Source: Rhodocytophaga rosea
GTDB taxonomy: Bacteria; Bacteroidota; Bacteroidia; Cytophagales; 172606-1
Assembly (NCBI RefSeq): GCF_010119975.1
Contig: NZ_CP048222.1
Coordinates: forward strand, 3,118,501 to 3,182,500
DNA length: 64,000 nucleotides
Direction of reading: 5' to 3'
The number at the start of each line of letters is the position of its first letter. Within the stretch, counting starts at the first letter, position 1. The notes under the pieces were generated by a model. That model saw only the letters and a program-made list of their open reading frames with translations, ran no database searches and was not told where the DNA came from. The position numbers and the translations under genes are program-made. Shown here piece by piece: positions 47,195 through 55,521 of this stretch.

Positions 47195-48793
47195 CTATTT
47201 TGGGATCAGAGATACAAAAGGAATGATCATTTCTTCCAGAGAAACGCCTCCGTGCTGGAAAGTATCCTTATAATAGTTTACGTAGTAGTTATAATTATTA
47301 GGATAGGCAAAGAAATAATCTTCGATGGTAAAAACATATGCTGTAGATACATTGATTTTAGGCAGGAAAAAACGTTCCGGCTTCCGTACCACCAGTACAT
47401 CATCTTCATCAAAGCCTAAGTTTTTACCTTGTTTGTAGCGCAGGTTAGTATTAGTATTTTTGTCGCCAATAATTTTATACGGGCGCTTCACCCGGATGGT
47501 GCCATGGTCAGTGGTAATGATTAATCTGGCTTTCTTCTCTGCAATTTTCTTCAGTACCTCCAGCAATGGAGAATGCATAAACCATGAACTGGTAAGCGAA
47601 CGGTAGGCAGATTCATCTGGCGCCAGCTCCCGGATCATGGCCATATCCGTACGGGCATGCGAGAGCATATCCACAAAATTATATACCACCACATTCAGCT
47701 GGTTATTCATCAGGTTATTCACATTATCGACCAGCGATTTGCCCTGGGCAGTACTAATTACTTTATGATAGGAAGCTTTCACATCCAGCCGGTTTTTCTG
47801 CAACTGGCGCATCAAAAAATCTTCTTCCTGGTTATTTTTTCCTTCTTCTTCATCGTCATTCACCCATAAATCCGGATGGTATTTTTCCATATCGCTGGGC
47901 ATCATCCCGGAGAATATGGCATTCCGGGCAAAAGCCGTAGTAGTTGGCAGTATCGAATAATATGCTGATTCTTCTTCTACGATATAATACTCACTGATGA
48001 TGGATTCGAGAATTTTCCACTGGTCATAGCGCAGGTTATCGATTAGGAAAAAGAAAAGCGGCTCATTGGGTTTGAGCATCGGAAATACCTTTTTCTTCAT
48101 CAGCTGGTGCGAAAGCAGGGGTTTATCTGCTTTAGGATCATTGAGCCAGGATTCGTAATTCTCCATCACAAATTTGGCAAAATTGGAATTGGCTTCACCT
48201 TTCTGCATATCCAGCACTTCCGCCATACTTTTATTAGCCGTATTGTCAATTTCAAGTTCCCAGAAAACAAGTTTCTTATAAATATCCACCCACTCATTGT
48301 GATCAATCCGCTCATTGTAGGCCATGCTGATATTGCGGAAGTCCTGCTGGTAGCCCAGATTGGTTTTTTCAGTGATCAGGCGCTTATTGTCGAGAATTTT
48401 TTTAACAGAAAGCAATATCTGATTGGGATTCAATGGCTTGATGAGATAATCGGCAATTTTAGAACCAATGGCCTCTTCCATAATATGTTCTTCCTCACTT
48501 TTGGTGATCATTACAACAGGAAGGCTTGGTTTAGTCGATTTAATTTGTGACAGCGTTTCCAGGCCAGTCATTCCTGGCATATTTTCGTCCAGAAAAACAA
48601 TATCAAAATTGGTTTCATTGCATTTATCCAGGGCATCGGCGCCACTGTTCACCGGGGTAACATCATATCCTTTATTGGTCAGGAACATAATGTGTGGTTT
48701 TAACAGATCTATTTCATCATCGGCCCACAAAATGGAATATCTTTGTGCTTCAGGAATGGGTTTCGTGTTGTAATTTGTTTTAAAATGGGGCAT
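47195..48793 (-). CDS. porX: T9SS regulator PorX (receiver plus PglZ domain)
   Basis: A 532-residue protein with an N-terminal receiver (about residues 19-140: acidic D25/D26, phospho-acceptor Asp69 in FLDENMPG, Lys in LIKPL) and a C-terminal PglZ/alkaline-phosphatase-like domain (about 205-530). The metal-site segments LIDNLRYDQW and ITTDHGTIRVKRP are clear. PorX acts with the kinase PorY to control type IX secretion in Porphyromonas and Flavobacterium; the PglZ domain has nucleotide phosphodiesterase activity in studied members. Leading gene of a porX-tsaE-ald operon. The cognate kinase is not in the window. Confidence 0.95.
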   Translation of the reverse strand: MPHFKTNYNTKPIPEAQRYSILWADDEIDLLKPHIMFLTNKGYDVTPVNSGADALDKCNETNFDIVFLDENMPGMTGLETLSQIKSTKPSLPVVMITKSEEEHIMEEAIGSKIADYLIKPLNPNQILLSVKKILDNKRLITEKTNLGYQQDFRNISMAYNERIDHNEWVDIYKKLVFWELEIDNTANKSMAEVLDMQKGEANSNFAKFVMENYESWLNDPKADKPLLSHQLMKKKVFPMLKPNEPLFFFLIDNLRYDQWKILESIISEYYIVEEESAYYSILPTTTAFARNAIFSGMMPSDMEKYHPDLWVNDDEEEGKNNQEEDFLMRQLQKNRLDVKASYHKVISTAQGKSLVDNVNNLMNNQLNVVVYNFVDMLSHARTDMAMIRELAPDESAYRSLTSSWFMHSPLLEVLKKIAEKKARLIITTDHGTIRVKRPYKIIGDKNTNTNLRYKQGKNLGFDEDDVLVVRKPERFFLPKINVSTAYVFTIEDYFFAYPNNYNYYVNYYKDTFQHGGVSLEEMIIPFVSLIPK

Positions 48794-49108
48794 AGTCGTG
48801 TTTTTAAGAAAATGTGCAAATTTGTTAACAATTAGTCATTGGGCAATAGTATACGCTTAATTAAAATACGTTACCGGAAACAATCAGTTTATCTGACGAG
48901 TTCTATTGCAAGCAAAATACATGTATAAGAGAAACTATTTGTAAAATTAGACCAATGGCTACCGATGGTTAACTGCTCTATCCGGATTATTTAGAAACGA
49001 AGTAATTGGTTTTTAAGTTTATGGAATGCACAAACTGTATAGCAAGATAGATTTTGCTGAACTAAAAATATGCCATGATTGCCAGTTGTATTAAATTTTT
49101 CCAGCATT
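48794..49108. other. Divergent intergenic region porX / HD gene
   Basis: About 315 bases that must carry promoters for both directions. No convincing -33/-7 pair, hairpin, or RNA gene is seen. The downstream part lacks an ATG in frame with the HD protein. Confidence 0.5.
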
Positions 49109-50350
49109 TTGAATAAAAAAAAATTATTTAATGATCCTGTATACGGGTTCATTACCATTCACAGCGAACTGATTTTCGACATCATTGAAGACCCATTATT
49201 CCAGCGACTGAGGCGCATCAAGCAAATGGGACTTTCCGACTTTGTATATCCGGGCGCTTTGCATACCAGATTTCATCATGCCCTGGGTGCCATGCATCTG
49301 ATGGGTGTTACCTTAAATACTCTCCGCAGCAAAGGTCATGATATTTCTGAAAAAGAATACGAATCCGCTTTAATTGCTATCCTGCTGCATGATGTAGGCC
49401 ATGGGCCATTTTCTCATGCCCTGGAAGCCAGTATACTTACTGGTGTACACCATGAAAAGATTTCGTTTCTAATAATGAAAAGCCTCAACCGTAAATTCGA
49501 TGGAATGCTGGAGATGGCCTTGCAGATGTTTTGCAATACGTATGCAAGGCCTTTTTTTCACCAGCTCGTTTCCAGCCAGTTAGATATCGACAGGCTCGAT
49601 TACCTGCAACGGGATTGTTATTTTACTGGCGTATCGGAAGGAACTATCGGTGCTGACCGTATTATTAAAATGCTCGATATTGTAGATGAACGGATTGTGG
49701 TGGAAGAAAAAGGTATTTACAGTATTGAAAGTTTTTTGAGTGCCCGCCGTTTTATGTACTGGCAGGTATATCTGCACAAAACTGGTATCAGTGCCGAAGA
49801 AATGCTGATACAGGTAGTGAAACGGGCCAGATATTTACTCAGAAATGGAGAAAAAGTATTTGCCACACCAGACTTACTCCGGTTTATGGAACAAGACATC
49901 ACCCTGGAAAATTTTGAATGTGATGAAAGCTGTTTACAATCTTTTGCCGCCATTGACGACTATGATATATGGGGAGCGATTAAAATGTGGGTGAATCATC
50001 CGGATAAGGTTCTCTCCACCATTAGCCGGATGCTGTTGGATAGAAAGATTTTTAAAGTAATTTTGTCTGGAGAGGAGCCGGAAAGAGCGTTTGTGAAGCA
50101 AGTGGCTAAACAGATCACTCAGCAATTTAATTTAAGTGAAGAGGAACTTCCTTACTTTTTAATTGAAGGCTCTACGAGCAATGCCGCCTATCTGGCCGGT
50201 GGCGAAACCATAAACATTCTAACCAAAAAGGGTAACATCATGGATATTGCCGAAGCCTCTGACCTTCCGAATATAAAAGCCATGAGTAAAATTGTAAAGA
50301 AATATTATGTATGCTGGCCAAAATCAACCAGCATAAGCTATGAGCGATAG
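49109..50350 (+). CDS. HD-domain phosphohydrolase (dNTPase-like)
   Basis: A 413-residue protein. Start: TTG at 49109 gives MNKKKLFNDPVYGFITI, which fits the usual start of the family; a TTG at 49079 is possible but adds ten residues. Metal-binding HD motif: LLHDVGHGPFSHALE, with a preceding RFHHALG His and the later DIDRLDYLQRD Asp. This is the SAMHD1-like branch that hydrolyses dNTPs or (p)ppGpp-type substrates. The lpx genes follow 55 bases downstream, in the same direction. Confidence 0.85.
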   Translation: MNKKKLFNDPVYGFITIHSELIFDIIEDPLFQRLRRIKQMGLSDFVYPGALHTRFHHALGAMHLMGVTLNTLRSKGHDISEKEYESALIAILLHDVGHGPFSHALEASILTGVHHEKISFLIMKSLNRKFDGMLEMALQMFCNTYARPFFHQLVSSQLDIDRLDYLQRDCYFTGVSEGTIGADRIIKMLDIVDERIVVEEKGIYSIESFLSARRFMYWQVYLHKTGISAEEMLIQVVKRARYLLRNGEKVFATPDLLRFMEQDITLENFECDESCLQSFAAIDDYDIWGAIKMWVNHPDKVLSTISRMLLDRKIFKVILSGEEPERAFVKQVAKQITQQFNLSEEELPYFLIEGSTSNAAYLAGGETINILTKKGNIMDIAEASDLPNIKAMSKIVKKYYVCWPKSTSISYER

Positions 50351-50405
50351 AATAAAGATTTTTGTTTTATTTCATTGCTAATGGCTCATAAACCACCTAA
50401 ACATC

Positions 50406-51449
50406 ATGGAGTTTACTGTAGAACAAATTGCAGGTTTATTACAGGGAAAAATTGTTGGAGAAAGGTCGCTGAAGGTAAATAAGCTTTCCAAAATAGAAGA
50501 AGGAACCCCAGGCAGTATATCCTTCTTATCCAACCCCAAGTATGAGCCGTACCTCTATACCACTAAAGCTACGGCTGTTATTACCAGCGAACAACTGGCT
50601 CCCAAAAAAGATATAGATACCACCCTGATACTCGTTAAAGATCCTTATACGGCTTTCACCCTGCTGCTCGATGAATATAACAAACTGCAGCAATCTCAGA
50701 AATCCGGTATAGAGCAACCTTCATTCATGGGTAATCGTACGCAAACCGGCAATAATTTATACCTGGGCGCTTTCGCTTATGTAGGTAATGGCTGCAAGAT
50801 TGGTGAAAATGTAAAAATTTATCCGCAGGTATACATTGGCGAAAATGTACAGATCGGTGATCATACTATAATCTATGCCGGGGCAAAAATTTACGCCAAT
50901 ACTGTTATTGGGAAGCATTGTACGATTCATGCGGGTGCTGTGATCGGAAGTGATGGGTTCGGATTTGCTCCACAGCCAGATGGTTCCTATAAAACAATTC
51001 CACAAACCGGTAATGTCATCATGGAAGACTGGGTAAGCATTGGTGCCAACACCGTAATTGATTGTGCCACCATGGGAAGCACCATTATCAGGCAAGGCGT
51101 AAAATTAGATAACCTGATTCAGATTGCACACAATGTTGAGATTGGAAAAAATACAGTAATGGCAGCTCAGTCCGGCGTTTCAGGTTCTACCAAAATCGGA
51201 GAAAATTGTATAATCGGCGGACAAGTAGGTATCGTAGGACACATAAAAATTGCTGATAAAACAAGTATCGGCGCACAATCAGGAATTGGCAAATCTATCA
51301 CTAAAACCGGAACAGCCATACAAGGTTCACCTGCCTTTGACTATAAAGAAAACCTCAAATCTATGGTGATTTTCAGAAAGTTACCGCTTTTACAAAAGAG
51401 GCTTGATGAATTGGAAGAAAAAGTAGTAAATTTGCCGGATAAAAAGTAA
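50406..51449 (+). CDS. lpxD: UDP-3-O-(3-hydroxyacyl)glucosamine N-acyltransferase
   Basis: A 347-residue enzyme of lipid A biosynthesis that adds the N-linked 3-hydroxyacyl chain to UDP-3-O-acylglucosamine. The N-terminal LpxD domain (EFTVEQIAGLLQG, FLSNPKYEPYLY) is followed by many left-handed beta-helix hexapeptide repeats (IGENVKIYPQVYIGENVQI) and IAHNVEIGKNT with the catalytic His. A C-terminal helix ends the protein. It is the first of the lpxD-lpxC/fabZ-lpxA order. Confidence 0.95.
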   Translation: MEFTVEQIAGLLQGKIVGERSLKVNKLSKIEEGTPGSISFLSNPKYEPYLYTTKATAVITSEQLAPKKDIDTTLILVKDPYTAFTLLLDEYNKLQQSQKSGIEQPSFMGNRTQTGNNLYLGAFAYVGNGCKIGENVKIYPQVYIGENVQIGDHTIIYAGAKIYANTVIGKHCTIHAGAVIGSDGFGFAPQPDGSYKTIPQTGNVIMEDWVSIGANTVIDCATMGSTIIRQGVKLDNLIQIAHNVEIGKNTVMAAQSGVSGSTKIGENCIIGGQVGIVGHIKIADKTSIGAQSGIGKSITKTGTAIQGSPAFDYKENLKSMVIFRKLPLLQKRLDELEEKVVNLPDKK

Positions 51450-51573
51450 TGAGTATGGAGAAGTGCACCTATAAAGAAGAAATAATTGCGGATATAATTT
51501 AGCAAGTTTACGCCGTACTATTTGTTACCTCTACTGCCATTACTCATCACTTACACATGCCCTCAACTTCTAA

Positions 51574-52965
51574 ATGAATATTAAGCAACATACTATCAAA
51601 AAATCGGTGACTGTATCTGGTGTAGGCTTGCACACAGGGGTTCCGGTAAATATGACATTCCTGCCGGCCAAGCCGAACCATGGATACAAATTTCAGCGGG
51701 TAGATTTACCTGAACAACCTATTGTAGATGCGGATGTAGATAACGTAGTAGATTTATCCAGAGGAACCACCATTGAACAGAGTGGTGCCCGCATCAATAC
51801 TGTAGAGCATACACTGGCGGCTCTGGTAGGCTTGCAGATAGATAATGTACTCATTCAGTTAGATGGCCCCGAGCCTCCTATTATGGATGGCAGTTCCCTG
51901 CAGTTTGTGGAAGTACTGGAATCTGCCGGTATGGAGGAACAAAATGCCCTGAGAAACTACTACGAAATCACTGAGGAAGTCCGTTACCGGGATAATGAAA
52001 GGAATGTTGAAATAGCAGCCCTGCCCCTGGATGACTATCGCATTACGGTAATGGTAGATTACAATTCTCCGGTATTAGGAAGCCAGCATGCCTCTCTTAC
52101 CGATATCCGCCAGTTTCCGAAAGAAATAGCCGCCTGCCGTACCTTCTGTTTTTTACATGAACTGGAAATGCTGCACAAACAGAATCTGGTAAAAGGTGGT
52201 GATTTAAATAATGCCATCGTCATTGTAGACCGTATTATCCGCGATGATGAATTAGATTATCTGGCCAGTCTGTTTAACAAGCCAAAAGTTGAGGTAAAAA
52301 AAGAAGGCATTCTCAATAACGTAGAATTACGCTATAAAAATGAACCTGCCCGGCACAAATTACTTGACCTGGTAGGCGATCTTGCTCTGGCTGGAAGACC
52401 ATTAAAAGCCCAGATTCTAGCTGCCCGTCCCGGACATGCAGCTAATGTGGCCTTTGCCAAAAAAATTAAAAAGCGGATGGTAGAATCTGCAAAAAATAAC
52501 ATTCCGCATTACGATCCTAAACTGCCGCCTGTTCTGGATGTAAATCAGATTTATAAATTACTGGCCCATACCTATCCTTTTCAGATGGTAGATAAGATCT
52601 TTCACCTGGATGAAACTACAGTAGCCGGGATTAAAAACGTCACCATCAATGAGCCTTTCTTTCAGGGCCATTTTCCTGGAAACCCTGTATTTCCCGGGGT
52701 ATTCCAGATTGAAGCCATGGCACAAACCGGTGGTATTCTGGTCTTGAATACCGTACCTGATCCCGAAAACTACTGGACTTATTTTCTAAGTATAGAAAGT
52801 TGCCGGTTCCGGAGAATGGTAGTGCCCGGCGACACCATCATCTTTAAATGTGAGTTACTTGCTCCTATTAAACGAGGCATTGCTAAAATGCAGGGCCAGG
52901 CCTTTGTGGCAGGTAATTTAGTTTGTGAAGCAGTTATGTCAGCTAGTATTGTACGAAAAAAATGA
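51574..52965 (+). CDS. lpxC: Bifunctional LpxC deacetylase / FabZ dehydratase
   Basis: A 463-residue fusion. The N-terminal part (about 1-300) is LpxC, the zinc-dependent UDP-3-O-acyl-GlcNAc deacetylase that commits lipid A synthesis: VSGVGLHTG, HTLAALVGLQ (zinc His) and GDLALAGRPLKAQI are present. The C-terminal part (about 315-463) is FabZ, 3-hydroxyacyl-ACP dehydratase, with the active-site His in HTYPFQMVD and GHFPGNPVFPGVFQIEAMAQ. This fusion is typical of Bacteroidota. The stop overlaps the lpxA start by four bases. Confidence 0.96.
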   Translation: MNIKQHTIKKSVTVSGVGLHTGVPVNMTFLPAKPNHGYKFQRVDLPEQPIVDADVDNVVDLSRGTTIEQSGARINTVEHTLAALVGLQIDNVLIQLDGPEPPIMDGSSLQFVEVLESAGMEEQNALRNYYEITEEVRYRDNERNVEIAALPLDDYRITVMVDYNSPVLGSQHASLTDIRQFPKEIAACRTFCFLHELEMLHKQNLVKGGDLNNAIVIVDRIIRDDELDYLASLFNKPKVEVKKEGILNNVELRYKNEPARHKLLDLVGDLALAGRPLKAQILAARPGHAANVAFAKKIKKRMVESAKNNIPHYDPKLPPVLDVNQIYKLLAHTYPFQMVDKIFHLDETTVAGIKNVTINEPFFQGHFPGNPVFPGVFQIEAMAQTGGILVLNTVPDPENYWTYFLSIESCRFRRMVVPGDTIIFKCELLAPIKRGIAKMQGQAFVAGNLVCEAVMSASIVRKK

Positions 52966-53744
52966 ATCAACCCTTAGCCTATATTCACCCCCAGGCAAAA
53001 ATCGCCGAAAACGTAGTAATTGAACCTTTTGTAACCATTCATAAAAATGTTGAAATAGGAGAAGGTACCTGGATCGGATCGAATGTTGTAATTATGGAAG
53101 GTGCCCGCATCGGAAAAAACTGCCGTATCTTTCCTGGCGCTGTAATTTCTGCTCCTCCCCAGGATCTCAAATACAAAGGTGAACCCTCTACAGTATGGAT
53201 TGGCAACAATACCACCATTCGTGAATGCGTAACTCTTAACCGGGGTACGGCACTCGACAAAAACTCCACCATTATTGGCGAAAGTTGCCTGCTGATGGCA
53301 TATGTCCATGTGGCACATGATTGTATCATCGGAAATAATGTAGTAATTTCTAATTGTGTGCAACTGGCCGGCCATATCGAAATACAGGATTATGTAAATA
53401 TAGGCGGTACTTCTGCCGTTCAGCAGTTTGTTAAGATTGGAACCAGTGCGTTTGTATCCGGCGGAACCCTTGTACGTAAAGATGTACCTCCGTTTGTAAA
53501 AGCTGCCCGTGAACCTCTGGCTTATTGTGGCATTAATTCAGTTGGTTTACGCAGAAGAGGATTTACCAACGAAAAGATCAACGAGATTCAGGAAATTTAC
53601 CGCAATATATATTTGCGCGGACTTAACAATACAGATGCCCTGGATCTAATCGAACTGGAAATGCCCCCTTCTAAAGAAAGAGATGAAGTATTGCAGTTTG
53701 TAAGAAATTCTGAAAGAGGTATCATGCGGGGAATAGACAGTTAA
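52962..53744 (+). CDS. lpxA: UDP-N-acetylglucosamine acyltransferase
   Basis: A 260-residue left-handed beta-helix protein. LpxA transfers 3-hydroxyacyl from ACP to UDP-GlcNAc, the first lipid A step. The conserved catalytic His is in MAYVHVAHDCIIGNN, and the helical C-terminal part (RRRGFTNEKINEIQEIYRNI) is typical. It begins with ATGA overlapping the lpxC/fabZ stop, so translation is coupled. Confidence 0.96.
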   Translation: MNQPLAYIHPQAKIAENVVIEPFVTIHKNVEIGEGTWIGSNVVIMEGARIGKNCRIFPGAVISAPPQDLKYKGEPSTVWIGNNTTIRECVTLNRGTALDKNSTIIGESCLLMAYVHVAHDCIIGNNVVISNCVQLAGHIEIQDYVNIGGTSAVQQFVKIGTSAFVSGGTLVRKDVPPFVKAAREPLAYCGINSVGLRRRGFTNEKINEIQEIYRNIYLRGLNNTDALDLIELEMPPSKERDEVLQFVRNSERGIMRGIDS

Positions 53745-53864
53745 TTACGAATGACTAATTACCAATTACGAATTGATTATGCCTATGTCTTCCAATTGCC
53801 TCCAGGTATAAGAAATCCCGCAATTCAGTAATTCATTCATTCAGTAATTATATAATATCTCCAC

Positions 53865-54494
53865 ATGCAGATTCAGGTTGAAAATCTGGGCCGTAAATTT
53901 AACAAAGACTGGATTTTCAGGAATTTTGATACCACTTTCCAAAGCAACCAGCCTGTTGCCATTACTGGAGCGAATGGCAGTGGAAAATCTACTTTGCTGC
54001 AAATTATCGCAGCCATTCTTCCGGCTACGGAGGGAAAAGTAAAATACACGTACCGTCAGAAGAATATAGAGGAGGATAAAATTTTCCGGTATCTTTCCTT
54101 GGCAGCACCCTATCAGGAGCTCATTGAAGAATTTACTTTGCAAGAATCTGTGGTTTTTCATCTGCAATTCAAACCTTTCAGAAACCAGCTGGCTGCCGGT
54201 GAATTTATAAAAAAAATCGGCCTGGAGAAAGCCAGGAATAAGCCGGTAAAGAATTTCTCTTCAGGCATGAAACAGCGTTTAAAATTAGGATTGGCTTTTT
54301 TTTCAGACACACCAATCTTATTACTCGACGAACCAACTTCCAATCTTGACAAAAATGGCGTAGATTGGTATCAGCAACATCTTTCTGATAATATAGCCGA
54401 CCGGCTGGTACTCATCTGCTCTAACCAGCCTTATGAATATGAGATTTGTAAAAGAATAATTCACATACAAGATAGTTTGATATATATACGTTAA
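53865..54494 (+). CDS. ABC transporter ATP-binding protein
   Basis: A 209-residue single nucleotide-binding domain. Walker A GANGSGKST (about 34-42), signature FSSGMKQRLKLGLAFF and Walker B ILLLDEPTSNLD are visible. It resembles the small CcmA-type ATPases. No permease gene is adjacent; the next gene encodes a small lipoprotein. Located 120 bases after lpxA and possibly co-expressed, but its substrate is unknown. Confidence 0.85.
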   Translation: MQIQVENLGRKFNKDWIFRNFDTTFQSNQPVAITGANGSGKSTLLQIIAAILPATEGKVKYTYRQKNIEEDKIFRYLSLAAPYQELIEEFTLQESVVFHLQFKPFRNQLAAGEFIKKIGLEKARNKPVKNFSSGMKQRLKLGLAFFSDTPILLLDEPTSNLDKNGVDWYQQHLSDNIADRLVLICSNQPYEYEICKRIIHIQDSLIYIR

Positions 54495-54531
54495 CTGCTT
54501 ACGCTTTACCTCTTAACACACAACACTACTT

Positions 54532-54999
54532 ATGAAATCCATTCAATTATTATTGGTACTGGCATTATCTCTGGCGCTGATCAGCAGTTGTAAAAAAGAT
54601 GATGATAAAGAAGCCGCTCCCACTAAAACACAGCTCCTCACCGCCAAAGCCTGGAAGATTAAAGCTATAACCACCAATCCTGCGGTTCCGGCCGGACTTG
54701 GTATTGATGTAGATGCCCTCATCGAACAAGCCCTGGGCGATCTGTCCAATTCCGATGTTAAATTCGAATCAAATGGGAATTATGTTGCGACTAATCGTAC
54801 TACAGGTACTACTACAACTAATAAATGGGAATTTCTTAATAATGAAACACAGTTGAAAATAACTTCTGAAGGAGAAGATTATACATTCGATATAAAAGAG
54901 CTTACAACCACTACATTAAACTTAAGTCTTCCATATTCAGTAACATTTGGAGGTTTTCCATTAACGATCACAGTCCTGATCAACCTGATTCCAGTATAA
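54532..54999 (+). CDS. Lipocalin-like lipoprotein
   Basis: A 155-residue lipoprotein with a lipobox at Cys20 (LISSC) followed by a lysine/aspartate-rich stretch. The mature domain resembles small lipocalin-like proteins of Bacteroidota: LTAKAWKIKAIT near the start, VKFESNGNYVAT and NKWEFLNNETQLKI. Function unknown; surface or periplasmic location. A strong terminator follows. Confidence 0.75.
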   Translation: MKSIQLLLVLALSLALISSCKKDDDKEAAPTKTQLLTAKAWKIKAITTNPAVPAGLGIDVDALIEQALGDLSNSDVKFESNGNYVATNRTTGTTTTNKWEFLNNETQLKITSEGEDYTFDIKELTTTTLNLSLPYSVTFGGFPLTITVLINLIPV

Positions 55000-55023
55000 A
55001 TTACCTGTAAAAATACTTTTATT

Positions 55024-55060
55024 AAATGCCTGTTCTTGAAAAAGAACAGGCATTTTTGTT
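55024..55060 (+). terminator. Terminator after the lipoprotein gene
   Basis: A 14-bp perfect stem (55024-55037 with 55042-55055), GAAA loop, and T-run. It is a classical intrinsic terminator. Confidence 0.9.
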
Positions 55061-55521
55061 CGTAGTCAGATAATATTATTTTCAAATTCCTGCTCCTCAC
55101 AGTGCTACCAACTCTCTGAAACAAAGTATTATTCATAGACTGAAAACTATCTTGTTATACTTATAGCTGCTTCTTCATGAGAAAATTATTATGCCTGTCT
55201 GCTTAAATTCTTCTGTATTATTTGCAGTTATCCCAGCCGGCATCCGCCTGACGGTTCGATAGAACAAAATCCCCCGATAACCATTAGTGGCGACACATCC
55301 AGTAGAACGCGAACCAGTTTTCTGATTGCTCTCTACTGGATGGGAAAGGACCTGAGTATAATTCCCCAATCGGCTGTATCAGACAATTTCCGGGAAATGA
55401 TCGGTTATTTCGCAAACTGAGTAAACTTATACGCAAAACACGAAAGTTTACAGCGCTAATTTTGCTATTCTTACTTATGTATTCCAGGTATTTAACATTT
55501 CATCCCCACGCTTTCAGTATT
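55061..55521. other. Gene-poor region with an inverted repeat
   Basis: A 460-base gap before the large lipoprotein gene. It has a short GC-richer stretch (about 55200-55360) containing an 11-bp perfect inverted repeat (55296-55306 and 55332-55342) with a 25-base loop. A minus-strand ORF of 64 codons there (55175-55369) has no known family and is probably not a gene. A mobile element remnant or a structured RNA are possible. Confidence 0.5.

Noticed and set aside
53745-53864. AATTACGAAT-type short repeats after lpxA
   Set aside because: The copies are few, short and imperfect, and the region is AT-rich, so they are likely chance or low-complexity sequence.
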